This document shows, piece by piece, positions 54,112-62,352 of a DNA stretch of 64,000 nucleotides. The notes below the pieces were generated by a model, which ran no database searches, had not been told where the DNA came from, and saw only the letters and a list, made by a program, of their open reading frames with translations. Positions within the stretch are counted from its first letter, which is position 1. Each line of letters starts with the position of its first letter. This DNA comes from Paludibacteraceae bacterium (lineage in GTDB: Bacteria; Bacteroidota; Bacteroidia; Bacteroidales; Paludibacteraceae). The stretch spans positions 124,001 through 188,000 of the forward strand of contig JAQVJY010000001.1 in NCBI GenBank assembly GCA_028694915.1. The letters run 5' to 3'. The translations under genes were made by a program, and so were the position numbers.

Positions 54112-54461
54112 ATTCTGTATTTTTTTTTGAGCAGCTAGCTATAACCAACTAAATATATCTAATTGGTTGTGAATGATATAGTGAAACAATAGACGCAAAA
54201 CGCCTATTGTGTAAAATTAGTAGAATATGGCTAATTGCGAAAATCTAAAGTACAAAAGTTACTAACAATTTGTCATATCGGCTTCGCCAATTTAAAAATA
54301 GACGTGCATGTGTGTAGATGTTCTGTCTGTTTTTTATACCTTTGTTTCGTGTTTACAACCAAAGGTCACTGACCAACGAGAGGTAAATTCGCTGCGATAG
54401 GAGGTAGTGAGGCTGGTGAAGCAATTTATGATGGTTTTGTAAAATAATAAGAGGGAGAAAT
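54112..54461. other. 350-base intergenic region between dnaE and the accessory patch
   Basis: AT-rich and without an intact gene. It holds two small inverted repeats (AACCAA/TTGGTT at 54143-54168; ACAATAG/CTATTGT at 54186-54210), a possible plus-strand -7 element TACCTTTG at 54337-54344, and near its right end a 24-codon coding remnant (54373-54447) listed separately. No tRNA or small RNA could be recognised. Confidence 0.6.
54373..54447 (+). pseudogene. Short coding remnant, possibly the C-terminus of a polymorphic toxin or other lost gene
   Basis: In frame 1 relative to 54373 the bases read PTRGKFAAIGGSEAGEAIYD and then GFVK followed by TAA at 54445. The segment begins right after an in-frame TGA and has no start codon. 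Glycine-rich GSEAGEAIYD wording, good codon shape and a stop 14 bases before the start of the next gene look like the end of a lost protein directly followed by its downstream partner. The parent family is not recognised. Confidence 0.4.
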
Positions 54462-54971
54462 ATGGAAAAATTTTGGAATATCATTCATTTTTTTGCTTAC
54501 AAATTGATGAATAAGTGGTTTATGCCTTCAAAAATATTAATGAAATGGTTTAATTCTTCATTATCCAGAAAACTTTTAGCGATTAATGGAAGAACTCCTG
54601 AAATGGCAATGAAAGATTTCAAATTTGCAATGACCGATAAACGATTTGGTCAAAGTAGTTTTTGGGCTTTTGGAATAATGTTCGCAATGCCTTTTGTTTT
54701 TTGTTTTGCATTACAATGCTTTTATATAGCATTTGTAGCTAAACCTAAAAATCCTGGAAGTTTCTTTTTTGTAATGTTACTTTATGGAAGTGTCTCTGGT
54801 ATTGTAAATTATTTTTTACTTTTACATAAAGACAAGTATATAAAATACTTCAAAAAGTTTGAAAAGCAGCCACGCGAATGGAAAGTGAAATGGGCTTGGA
54901 TAAGCGTAGGGGTAATTCTATTTCCGTTTTTAGTACTTATTGGGAGCTTTATTGCAATGTTGCCTAAATAA
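54462..54971 (+). CDS. Small membrane protein, possible orphan immunity protein
   Basis: A 169-residue protein with three hydrophobic helices (about 66-92, 99-121, 145-168), a basic N-terminal region (1-60, many Lys/Trp/Phe) and a short loop rich in Lys before the last helix. I do not recognise the family. AT-rich; arginine codons are AGA, AGA, CGA and CGC, unlike the CGT preference of core genes. It starts 14 bases after the stop of the upstream coding remnant, which is how immunity genes follow toxin genes. Function is inference. Confidence 0.6.
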   Translation: MEKFWNIIHFFAYKLMNKWFMPSKILMKWFNSSLSRKLLAINGRTPEMAMKDFKFAMTDKRFGQSSFWAFGIMFAMPFVFCFALQCFYIAFVAKPKNPGSFFFVMLLYGSVSGIVNYFLLLHKDKYIKYFKKFEKQPREWKVKWAWISVGVILFPFLVLIGSFIAMLPK

Positions 54972-55054
54972 TATCCTCCTCCAAAAATAAAGTGAGGATT
55001 TATAATGCGAAAATTTGCCATAAACACAGCATTACAAATGCTTATAATATATAG

Positions 55055-55108
55055 CCAGCGGATTACAACTCGACTGCGACAGGTGGTACAGTGACAATTC
55101 CAGAATAA
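55055..55108 (+). pseudogene. Second short coding remnant before an immunity-like lipoprotein gene
   Basis: In frame with the TAA at 55106 the bases read PADYNSTATGGTVTIPE, preceded by an in-frame TAG; the open frame continues upstream of that stop to about 54968 as SSSKNKVRIYNAKI and so on. The stop lies one base before the ATG of the next gene. No start codon. Like the remnant at 54373, it looks like the end of a decayed protein. Confidence 0.35.
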
Positions 55109-55109
55109 A

Positions 55110-55592
55110 ATGAATATGATTATGAAGAAGTTTTTATTTATTAGTGTTATTTTATTGTCTGTCTTGTTTTCAGGATGTGATAAAATATTTTGTAAATATA
55201 GCAATCTACCTGAGTTAGGAGATGGATACAAATTTGATTACGATGGAAGATACACTTTATCCATAGTTGATTTGAGTAATAATATAGTAATTACTGAAAC
55301 AATTTTAGATTATGCTTTCGATTCGACTTTTATTATTGTATCACAACGTCCATGGGACAGTATTCCTAATATTAAAACAATGAATTACACAGAATCTAAT
55401 AAGGCTTTTGAAAATAGTACATTTCAGCAATATTGGATAATCAATAAGAAAGAGCAAAGCAAATACTCCTTGGATACTTTAACTATGCGTGCTCGATACT
55501 CTAATGTGTATGGTCCTTTTAAAAAGAATGACTATTTGAAAAAACGAGCTGAATTAAAAGTGCCTAAAGAACTTGAGTTAATAGAAAAATAA
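55110..55592 (+). CDS. DUF3997-like lipoprotein, possible orphan immunity protein
   Basis: A 160-residue protein (156 if started at the ATG at 55122, which gives the cleaner signal MKKFLFISVILLSVLFSGC, lipobox FSGC). The mature part has KYSNLPELGDGYKFDYDGRY and RYSNVYGPFKKNDYLKKRA, resembling the DUF3997 family as I recall it, small lipoproteins often seen as single genes or beside toxins. AT-rich with few CGT codons. Starts one base after the stop of a coding remnant and ends before a terminator. Confidence 0.65.
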   Translation: MNMIMKKFLFISVILLSVLFSGCDKIFCKYSNLPELGDGYKFDYDGRYTLSIVDLSNNIVITETILDYAFDSTFIIVSQRPWDSIPNIKTMNYTESNKAFENSTFQQYWIINKKEQSKYSLDTLTMRARYSNVYGPFKKNDYLKKRAELKVPKELELIEK

Positions 55593-55616
55593 TACGGTTT
55601 TGAAGTTTTGTCAGCA

Positions 55617-55649
55617 ATGGAGGTGATTTAGAATCGCCTCCATTTTTTT
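55617..55649 (+). terminator. Terminator of the accessory patch
   Basis: A 12-bp stem with one G-T pair (ATGGAGGTGATT, 55617-55628, with 55632-55643), 3-base loop, then T7. Confidence 0.85.
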
Positions 55650-55684
55650 GTGGGTAGTCATTAGGTTTTATCAACCCTTTTTGC

Positions 55685-55692
55685 TATTTTTG
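55685..55692 (+). promoter_or_regulatory. -7 promoter element for the thioredoxin-like/CcdA-like pair
   Basis: TATTTTTG, 15-24 bases before the two candidate ATGs. No -33 at normal spacing. Confidence 0.4.
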
Positions 55693-55715
55693 TTCCCATT
55701 TTATAAATGGTTGTT

Positions 55716-55961
55716 ATGATTATTAAAGTATTACTCGAATCGCACTGTAAGAGCTGTGCTGCTACATACGACGCTGTTTTGCAAGCTGTGGCAGAGTTGG
55801 GCGAACCCATAGAGGTGCATGCTATTCACGATGTGAAACAAATTTTGAGTTACCGTGTGTGGCACATGCCCTCGTTAGTGATTGACGAAGTAGTGGTGTC
55901 GGTTGGCAAATATTTGACGGTGAAACAGGTAAAAGAATTGATTGAATTAGCTAAAAAATAA
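55716..55961 (+). CDS. Small thioredoxin-like redox protein (TM0996/MTH895 type)
   Basis: About 81 residues from the ATG at 55716 (MIIKVLLESHCKSC); an ATG at 55707 would add three residues. The N-terminal strand is followed directly by a CxxC pair (HCKSC), then a thioredoxin-like fold with the cis-proline in WHMPSLVIDEVVVSVG. Members of this small family are often next to permeases of the CcdA/DsbD or arsenic class. Here the next gene, 5 bases on, is such a membrane protein, so the pair probably moves reducing equivalents or works as a transport unit. Confidence 0.82.
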   Translation: MIIKVLLESHCKSCAATYDAVLQAVAELGEPIEVHAIHDVKQILSYRVWHMPSLVIDEVVVSVGKYLTVKQVKELIELAKK

Positions 55962-55966
55962 CGCGT

Positions 55967-56680
55967 ATGGATTTTTTGACCTCCTTAATTAATCAGGCGG
56001 AATCGCCGCTGTGGATTACGTTTCTATTAGGATTGGTGTTTGCACTCGATCCGTGTGCTATATTGACCAATATTGCTAGCATCGGTTATTTGGGACGAGA
56101 TATTGATAACTCCAAGCGTGTGTTTCGCAATGGACTGTGGTATACACTTGGTCGCACGCTGGCGTTTGGTTTGCTGGGTGGTATTTTGATGTGGCTTTTG
56201 CATAGCGGAGGCGAAATTTTACACGTGCAAGATTTTTTTGCGGAATATGGTGAAATGATGCTCATCCCATTTTTTATCATTATGGGTACACTCATGTTTG
56301 TCGCCGATTTATTCCCCTCGTTCAAATGGTCGCTCATGTCTGACAAACTAGAACAGCGCATGAAACAAAGTGCATTTGGCTCATTCTTGTTAGGTGCTAT
56401 TTTATCGTTAGCATTTTGTCCTACCAATGCCGTTATTTTCTTTGGCATGTTAGTGCCTCTTGGAGCGCATTCCGACACTGGTTGGCTTTTATTATTAGTT
56501 TTTGCGCTTACCGTGGCGTTGCCAGTGATTATTATTTCGTGGATTTTAGCCTTTAGTTTCGAAAATATCAGTCGTTTTTATGCGTCTATTCAAAAAGTGG
56601 GCAAGTATTTTCGTTGGGCTGTTGGGGCGTTTTTTATCCTATTAGGCTTCTTTTTCTTGTTCGAACATTTAATGGAATAA
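55967..56680 (+). CDS. CcdA/DsbD-like membrane protein (ArsG-type transporter family)
   Basis: A 237-residue protein with six to seven hydrophobic helices. Conserved cysteines sit in FALDPCAILTN (helix 1) and LAFCPTNAVIFFGML (helix 4), the Cys-Pro arrangement of electron-carrying CcdA/DsbD domains. NCBI groups similar Bacteroidales proteins, always with a small thioredoxin-like partner, as ArsG-family permeases, from memory. Function may be disulphide exchange across the membrane or organoarsenical efflux; sequence alone cannot choose. Confidence 0.82.
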   Translation: MDFLTSLINQAESPLWITFLLGLVFALDPCAILTNIASIGYLGRDIDNSKRVFRNGLWYTLGRTLAFGLLGGILMWLLHSGGEILHVQDFFAEYGEMMLIPFFIIMGTLMFVADLFPSFKWSLMSDKLEQRMKQSAFGSFLLGAILSLAFCPTNAVIFFGMLVPLGAHSDTGWLLLLVFALTVALPVIIISWILAFSFENISRFYASIQKVGKYFRWAVGAFFILLGFFFLFEHLME

Positions 56681-56720
56681 CCGTTTCTTCCAAAACTCGT
56701 TATTTTAGTGAGTTGCAGTG

Positions 56721-56751
56721 TTTGTACTTTGAAAAAAAAGATATACCTTTG
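56721..56751 (+). promoter_or_regulatory. Bacteroidetes-type promoter for rplY
   Basis: TTTG (56721-56724), 19 bases, TACCTTTG (56744-56751) followed by CAC. The leader contains a small hairpin CACGG-GCAT-CCGTG (56762-56775). Confidence 0.7.
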
Positions 56752-56839
56752 CACCGCTTTTCACGGGCATCCGTGTGATGGGAAATTAAGCCATTATTAA
56801 AAGCTTAAATTTTGAGTAACACAATTTTAATTAAACAAA

Positions 56840-57415
56840 ATGAAAACATTTGAATTGAAAGGTACTGTTCGTACAGACCTTGGTAAAAAAGCTACAAAAG
56901 CTGTTCGCGTTAAACAATCTATTCCTTGCGAACTTTATGGTGGCAAAGAAAACGTGCATTTCGAAGTAACTGCTTCTGCTGTACGTAAATTGATTTATAC
57001 TCCAGAAATTTTCTTGGTATCGTTGGATATTGAAGGTAAAAAGGTAGAAGCTATCATGAAAGATCTTCAATTTCACCCAGTATCAGATAAAGTAATACAC
57101 ATCGACTTCGTAGAAGTATCGCCTAAAAAACCAATTATCATGGAAGTGCCTATCAAATTGGAAGGTTTGGCTGAAGGTGTACGTGCCGGTGGTAAATTGA
57201 GTCTTGAAATGCGTAAATTGCGCGTGAAAGCTGTTGCTTCTAAAATGCCAGAATCGGTAACTATCAATGTAGAAAAACTCGAATTAGGTAAAACTATTCA
57301 AGTACGTGCGTTGAGTTTCGAAGGCTTAGAAATTTTGAATACACCTAACGCTGTAGTATGTGCAGTTAAATTGACGCGTGCTGCTCGTGGTGCTGCGGCC
57401 ACTGCTGTAAAATAA
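56840..57415 (+). CDS. rplY: 50S ribosomal protein L25/general stress protein Ctc
   Basis: A 191-residue protein of the long (Ctc/TL5) type: an N-terminal 5S rRNA-binding L25 domain (FELKGTVRTDLGKKATKAVR, IPCELYGGKENVHFEV) and a C-terminal TL5 beta domain (VEVSPKKPIIMEVPIKLEG). Ends in an Ala-rich tail. 20 bases before pth, the usual pair, under a consensus promoter. Confidence 0.95.
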   Translation: MKTFELKGTVRTDLGKKATKAVRVKQSIPCELYGGKENVHFEVTASAVRKLIYTPEIFLVSLDIEGKKVEAIMKDLQFHPVSDKVIHIDFVEVSPKKPIIMEVPIKLEGLAEGVRAGGKLSLEMRKLRVKAVASKMPESVTINVEKLELGKTIQVRALSFEGLEILNTPNAVVCAVKLTRAARGAAATAVK

Positions 57416-57435
57416 TTTGTAACTAACGAATTGTT

Positions 57436-57999
57436 ATGAAATATCTTATTGTCGGATTGGGCAATATCGGTTCAGAATATGAACATACCCGCCACAATAT
57501 TGGTTTCGATACATTGGACGCTTTTGCCGAAGCGTCCAATGTTTTTTTTGAGAATCAACGTTATGGTGCTATTGCCATGTGTCGTTTGAAAGGACACAGT
57601 TTGTTACTACTCAAGCCATCTACCTTTATGAACTTGAGTGGCAATGCCGTGCGTTATTGGATGCAGCAAGAAAAAATTCCGCTCGAACAAGTGTTGGTTG
57701 TTGTGGACGATTTAGCGCTGCCATTTGGTGTGCTACGCCTCAAAGGTAGCGGTAGCGATGCAGGTCATAATGGATTGAAAAACATTCAAGAAGTGCTTGG
57801 CACTCAAAATTATGCGCGTTTGCGTTTTGGTATTGGCAATGATTTTCCGAAAGGACATCAGGTAGAACATGTGTTGAGCCGTTTTCCAGCGGAAGAACAA
57901 ACCTTGATGCCTGCGCGCTTAGAAAAAGCGGGTGAAATTATCAAAAGCTTCTGTTTGTCAGGTTTGCAAACTACCATGAATCAGTTTAATAACAAATAA
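57436..57999 (+). CDS. pth: Peptidyl-tRNA hydrolase
   Basis: A 187-residue enzyme that frees tRNA from drop-off peptidyl-tRNA. Catalytic His in [14 protein letters not shown], with [36 protein letters not shown] and AGHNGLKNI, and the RLRFGIGND segment. Normal length; second gene after rplY. Confidence 0.96.
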   Translation: MKYLIVGLGNIGSEYEHTRHNIGFDTLDAFAEASNVFFENQRYGAIAMCRLKGHSLLLLKPSTFMNLSGNAVRYWMQQEKIPLEQVLVVVDDLALPFGVLRLKGSGSDAGHNGLKNIQEVLGTQNYARLRFGIGNDFPKGHQVEHVLSRFPAEEQTLMPARLEKAGEIIKSFCLSGLQTTMNQFNNK

Positions 58000-58114
58000 T
58001 TCGAGCCTATTTTCACAACTGAAAATTGGAAGAAGTTTTGTTTTTGGTTATTTTCTTTTCTACATGCTTGGTGTTCCATATTTTTTTCTACCTTTACACT
58101 AAATTTTTAGTTAT

Positions 58115-59248
58115 ATGGAAGCATTTAAACGCCCTTATACATTCGATAGAGTGGTGCGCCTTGTAATAGGTGTGCTTGTTGCTGTGGGTCTTTTTTTATT
58201 GATTAATAAATTAAGCGCTGCTTTATTGCCATTTTTAATTGGTTGGCTAATAGCTTATTTGCTTTATCCGCTGGTTAAATTCTTTCAATATCGGTTGAAA
58301 TTCAAAAACCGTGTTTTGTCTATTTTTGCGGCGTTATTCTCGGTGATTGTTGTGCTGGTTGGTGCTGGTTGGTTATTTTTACCATCGGTCATTCAAGAGT
58401 TTTCGCGAATGGGCGTTTTGTTGGTAGGTTATGTGCAACAGGTCGATAGTTCTTCGGTGATTTCCGAGAGTGTGCGTCAATGGATAAATAATACGGTTTA
58501 TGATATTGATTTTCAAAATCTGTTTACGTGGCAAAATGTAGAAAGTGTGATTGAAAAAATCATGCCGCAATTTTTTGGATTATTGTCCAGCACTTGGAGT
58601 TTTATTGTGGGTATTTTTGTGGTGTTTGTAGTGATGCTTTATGTGATTTTTATTCTGATTGATTACGAAAAAATTGCGGAAGGTTTTATGCTCGTTATAC
58701 CTAAAAAATACCGTCATTTTGTAATCGAATTGCGCGATGACGTAGAAGCTGGTATGAATCGTTATTTTCGTGGACAAGCCTTGGTGGCAGCCATTGTTGG
58801 TGTGCTTTTTGCCATTGGATTTAGTATTATTGGATTGCCGCTAGCCATTACCATGGGATTATTTATTGGATTACTCAATTTGGTGCCCTATTTGCAAACA
58901 GTTGGTTTTATTCCTGTCATATTTTTAGCTTTGTTACAATCCATGGAAACTGGACAAAGTTTCTGGTGGTTTATGTTAGCTGTATTCATTGTGTTTGTGG
59001 TGGTACAATCTACGCAAGATTTATTGTTGGTGCCTAAAATTATGGGGAAAGCCATGGGACTTAATCCTGCCATTATTTTACTTTCGTTATCTGTTTGGGG
59101 CGCTTTATTTGGTATTATAGGCATGATTATTGCCTTGCCAGCCACCACATTGCTTATTTCGTATTATAACCGTTTTGTGATTAATGACGAGTCGTTTGAA
59201 ACTCACCAAGAAGCACCTAAAACCGACGAAACACCCATTGAAAAATAA
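58115..59248 (+). CDS. AI-2E family transporter (PerM/YdiK type)
   Basis: A 377-residue membrane protein with about eight helices: a pair near residues 18-60, another near 70-95, then a long extracytoplasmic segment (about 100-165), helices near 170-190 and the conserved C-terminal group including AIVGVLFAIGFSIIGLPLA, LLNLVPYLQTVGFIPV and GKAMGLNPAIILLSLSVWG. The family includes AI-2 exporters and Na+/H+ antiporters; the substrate is not predictable here. Confidence 0.9.
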   Translation: MEAFKRPYTFDRVVRLVIGVLVAVGLFLLINKLSAALLPFLIGWLIAYLLYPLVKFFQYRLKFKNRVLSIFAALFSVIVVLVGAGWLFLPSVIQEFSRMGVLLVGYVQQVDSSSVISESVRQWINNTVYDIDFQNLFTWQNVESVIEKIMPQFFGLLSSTWSFIVGIFVVFVVMLYVIFILIDYEKIAEGFMLVIPKKYRHFVIELRDDVEAGMNRYFRGQALVAAIVGVLFAIGFSIIGLPLAITMGLFIGLLNLVPYLQTVGFIPVIFLALLQSMETGQSFWWFMLAVFIVFVVVQSTQDLLLVPKIMGKAMGLNPAIILLSLSVWGALFGIIGMIIALPATTLLISYYNRFVINDESFETHQEAPKTDETPIEK

Positions 59249-59260
59249 AACGCCTAACTA

Positions 59261-59291
59261 TTTGGTTTTTACAAATAAAATTGTACCTTTG
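59261..59291 (+). promoter_or_regulatory. Strong Bacteroidetes-type promoter for rpsO
   Basis: TTTG (59261-59264), 19 bases, TACCTTTG (59284-59291) followed by CAGTCC, as in the rplU promoter. Confidence 0.75.
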
Positions 59292-59331
59292 CAGTCCCAA
59301 TAATGGGATAATTATATAAATGTAGTTTTTT

Positions 59332-59601
59332 ATGTATTTAGACGCAGAAAAAAAAGCAGAAATCTTCGGTAAATACGGCAAGTCTAACACTGACACTGGT
59401 TCTCCCGAATCACAAATCGCATTGTTTTCTTTCCGTATTAGCCATTTGACTGAACACTTGAAGTCAAACAAAAAAGATTATAGTACAGAACGTTCTTTGA
59501 CAATGTTAGTTGGTAAACGTCGTCGTTTGCTTAACTATTTGAAAGATGTGGATATTGAACGTTACCGCGCTATCATTAAAGAATTGGGCCTCAGAAAATA
59601 A
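59332..59601 (+). CDS. rpsO: 30S ribosomal protein S15
   Basis: An 89-residue protein of standard length, with [38 protein letters not shown] and [15 protein letters not shown], the 16S rRNA-binding segments. It helps form the S15-S6-S18 platform. Monocistronic under a strong promoter, with a short leader and a terminator behind. Confidence 0.97.
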   Translation: MYLDAEKKAEIFGKYGKSNTDTGSPESQIALFSFRISHLTEHLKSNKKDYSTERSLTMLVGKRRRLLNYLKDVDIERYRAIIKELGLRK

Positions 59602-59616
59602 TCTGGACCAAACAAC

Positions 59617-59656
59617 AGAAAGGCATTTCAAATACGTTTGGAGTGCCTTTCTTTTT
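59617..59656 (+). terminator. Terminator of rpsO
   Basis: AGAAAGGCA (59617-59625) pairs with TGCCTTTCT (59644-59652), with an inner CAAA/TTTG pairing, then a T run. Confidence 0.8.
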
Positions 59657-59699
59657 ATAAAAAACTTTTTTTTGAAAATTACGACTTAATCTTATCATC

Positions 59700-60914
59700 A
59701 TGCATATTTTATATAATTTTTCTATTCATTTGATGCGATTTTTTGTGGCTTTTATGTCGCTATTTAAACGTAAAATGCGTTTACGTCATCAAGGTAGCAA
59801 GGCGGTTTTCACCGTATTAGAAGAGAATATCGATAAATCGAAACGATATGTTTGGTTTCATGCAGCTTCCTTGGGTGAATTTGAACAAGGACGTCCTATG
59901 ATTGAACGATTGCGTCGTGCACATCCCGAACAAAAAATTATACTCACCTTTTTTTCACCATCGGGTTACGAAATTCGTAAAAATTATGCCGAAGTGGATA
60001 TTGTTTGTTATTTGCCATTTGACGTGCCTGCCGATGTAAAACGCTTTTTGGATCTTGTAAATCCAGAAAAGGCGATTTTTATTAAATATGAATTCTGGGC
60101 TAACTATTTACTCGAGTTAAAAAAACGTCAAATCCCAACCTATATTATTTCTGCCATTTTTCGTCCAAAACAACGTTTTTTTAAGAAATATGGTCGTTTT
60201 TTCTTACATTTGCTCGATTCCTTTACCATGATTTTTGTTCAGGACGAACAATCGAAAGAGTTGTTGAATCGTTTTGGTGTACAACGTGTTACTGTGGGCG
60301 ACGATACGCGTTTCGATCGTGTAGCTGATATCGCTAAAGCGGCTAAAGTATTGCCCATAGCAGAAGCCTTTGCGCAAGGGGCGGAAGTGCTTGTGGCTGG
60401 TAGTTCGTGGGAGCCAGACGAAGAATTTCTGATTCGTTATGTGAATGCGAATAAAGAACGCAAATTGATTATTGCCCCTCATGAAATTTCGGAGGAACAT
60501 ATTGCTAACATTTGCTCTAAATTGCGTTGTAATTTTGTATTGTATACCAAAACAACGCCCGAAGAGGCTGCAAATGCACATTGTTTGGTCGTTGATACGA
60601 TTGGTATTTTGTCGTCGTTGTATCGTTACGGTCAAGTAGCATACATTGGCGGCGGATTTGGTGCTGGTATTCATAATACGTTGGAAGCTGCCGTATGGAA
60701 TGTGCCCGTTGTATTTGGACCTAACTACCAAAAATTCCGTGAAGCACGCCATTTGGTAGCGTGTGGTGGCGGGTTTTCTGTAGCTAGTTATCGTCAACTG
60801 GAAGACCGTGTTAATGCGCTGTTTTTAGATCCTGAAGCAGCTACTTCGGCTGGTAATTATGTGAGAAGTCATGTGGGAGCTACCGATTTTATCTACAATC
60901 AATTATTTCAGTAA
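59700..60914 (+). CDS. waaA: 3-deoxy-D-manno-octulosonic acid (Kdo) transferase
   Basis: A 404-residue GT30 glycosyltransferase that adds Kdo to lipid A precursors at the inner membrane. Membrane anchor in residues 1-20, then FHAASLGEFEQGRPMIERLR (with the catalytic Glu), YEFWANYLLELKKRQIPTY, VLVAGSSWEPDEEFLI and GGGFGAGIHNTLEAAVWNVP. Normal length. Together with lptC it shows that the organism makes LPS. Confidence 0.94.
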   Translation: MHILYNFSIHLMRFFVAFMSLFKRKMRLRHQGSKAVFTVLEENIDKSKRYVWFHAASLGEFEQGRPMIERLRRAHPEQKIILTFFSPSGYEIRKNYAEVDIVCYLPFDVPADVKRFLDLVNPEKAIFIKYEFWANYLLELKKRQIPTYIISAIFRPKQRFFKKYGRFFLHLLDSFTMIFVQDEQSKELLNRFGVQRVTVGDDTRFDRVADIAKAAKVLPIAEAFAQGAEVLVAGSSWEPDEEFLIRYVNANKERKLIIAPHEISEEHIANICSKLRCNFVLYTKTTPEEAANAHCLVVDTIGILSSLYRYGQVAYIGGGFGAGIHNTLEAAVWNVPVVFGPNYQKFREARHLVACGGGFSVASYRQLEDRVNALFLDPEAATSAGNYVRSHVGATDFIYNQLFQ

Positions 60915-60958
60915 GCATAGTTTGATTATTTATTGACTTATTCAAAATATAACTAATA

Positions 60959-62314
60959 GTGAAACCAAGTATTCCAAAAGGTACACGTGATTTTTCGCCT
61001 ATCGAAATGGCGAAACGTAATTACATTTTTGACACCATTCGTTCTGTTTTTTACCGTTACGGTTTTAAACAAATTGAAACACCTTCGATGGAAAATTTAT
61101 CCACGTTGATGGGGAAATATGGCGAAGAAGGTGATAAACTATTATTCAAAGTACTCAATTCGGGCGATTTTGCGGCTAGCTTGACCGACGAGGAGTTGAC
61201 GGCGCGTAATAGCGTAAAACTGACTCATAAAATTTCAGAAAAGGGGCTTCGTTACGATTTAACGGTGCCTTTTGCGCGTTATGTCGTGCAACATCGTGAG
61301 GAGTTGACATTTCCGTTCAAACGGTTTCAAATTCAACCCGTGTGGCGTGCCGATCGTCCTCAAAAAGGGCGTTATCGTGAGTTTTATCAATGTGATGCCG
61401 ACGTAGTTGGTAGCGACTCGTTGATGTACGAAGCGGAATTAATCGAAATGATTGATGAGGCATTCAAATTATTTAAAATTCCAGTGGTGGTTAAATTGAA
61501 TAACCGCAAAATATTGGCTGGTATTGCCGAATTAATTGGGGAGTTGGAACGTATTATTGATATTACGGTGGCTATCGATAAACTCGATAAAATTGGGTTG
61601 GATAATGTGAATAAAGAACTCCTTGAAAAAGGTATTTCGCAAACTGCGATTGATAAACTTCAGCCTATTTTGGGTTTGCAAGGTTCTAATACGGAGAAAT
61701 TAACGACGTTAAAAACCGTTTTGGCATCTTCAGAGGTTGGATTGAAAGGCATTGCCGAATTGGAAGAGGTTTTTGGCTATATCAAGCAAGCAGACATTCA
61801 ATGTGCTATCGAATTAGATTTAACATTGGCGCGTGGTTTGAATTATTATACAGGCGCAATTTTGGAAGTAAAAGCCGTAGGCGTTGAAATGGGAAGTATT
61901 TCGGGCGGCGGACGTTACGACAATTTAACGGGCATTTTTGGTTTGCCAGGTGTTTCGGGCGTTGGTTTCTCGTTTGGTGCCGACCGTATTTACGATGTAT
62001 TGAATCAATTGGATTTATTCCCTAAAGATAGTTTAGCGGTGACTTCGTTGCTTTTTGTGGCTTTCGATGAAAAAGGATTGAATTATTGTTTACCTTTGTT
62101 ACGCCAAGCGCGTCGTGCCGGTATTGCTTCTGAATTGTATCCCGAGCCTGCTAAAATGAAAAAGCAGATGGGATATGCTAATAGTAATCAAATACCTTAT
62201 GTTGCTATTGTTGGCGATTCAGAAATGGAAGTCAACAAGGTGATGCTCAAAAATATGGAAACAGGCACGCAAATGTTGTGTTCCATCGAAGAAGTGATAC
62301 AGCAGTTGGCATAA
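60959..62314 (+). CDS. hisS: Histidyl-tRNA synthetase
   Basis: A 451-residue class II synthetase. Starts at GTG ([20 protein letters not shown]). Motif 2 region [21 protein letters not shown]; histidine-specific [14 protein letters not shown] and [15 protein letters not shown]-terminal anticodon-binding domain (about 360-451) with [17 protein letters not shown]. Charges tRNA-His with histidine. Single gene followed closely by the DUF4954 gene. Confidence 0.96.
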   Translation: MKPSIPKGTRDFSPIEMAKRNYIFDTIRSVFYRYGFKQIETPSMENLSTLMGKYGEEGDKLLFKVLNSGDFAASLTDEELTARNSVKLTHKISEKGLRYDLTVPFARYVVQHREELTFPFKRFQIQPVWRADRPQKGRYREFYQCDADVVGSDSLMYEAELIEMIDEAFKLFKIPVVVKLNNRKILAGIAELIGELERIIDITVAIDKLDKIGLDNVNKELLEKGISQTAIDKLQPILGLQGSNTEKLTTLKTVLASSEVGLKGIAELEEVFGYIKQADIQCAIELDLTLARGLNYYTGAILEVKAVGVEMGSISGGGRYDNLTGIFGLPGVSGVGFSFGADRIYDVLNQLDLFPKDSLAVTSLLFVAFDEKGLNYCLPLLRQARRAGIASELYPEPAKMKKQMGYANSNQIPYVAIVGDSEMEVNKVMLKNMETGTQMLCSIEEVIQQLA

Positions 62315-62352
62315 TAATTGGTTCGTATTTGTCGTATTTTATCCCAATCAGT

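Noticed and set aside
54186..54210. Terminator or small RNA upstream of dnaE (ACAATAG/CTATTGT)
   Set aside because: Seven-pair stem without a T run on either strand; probably chance.
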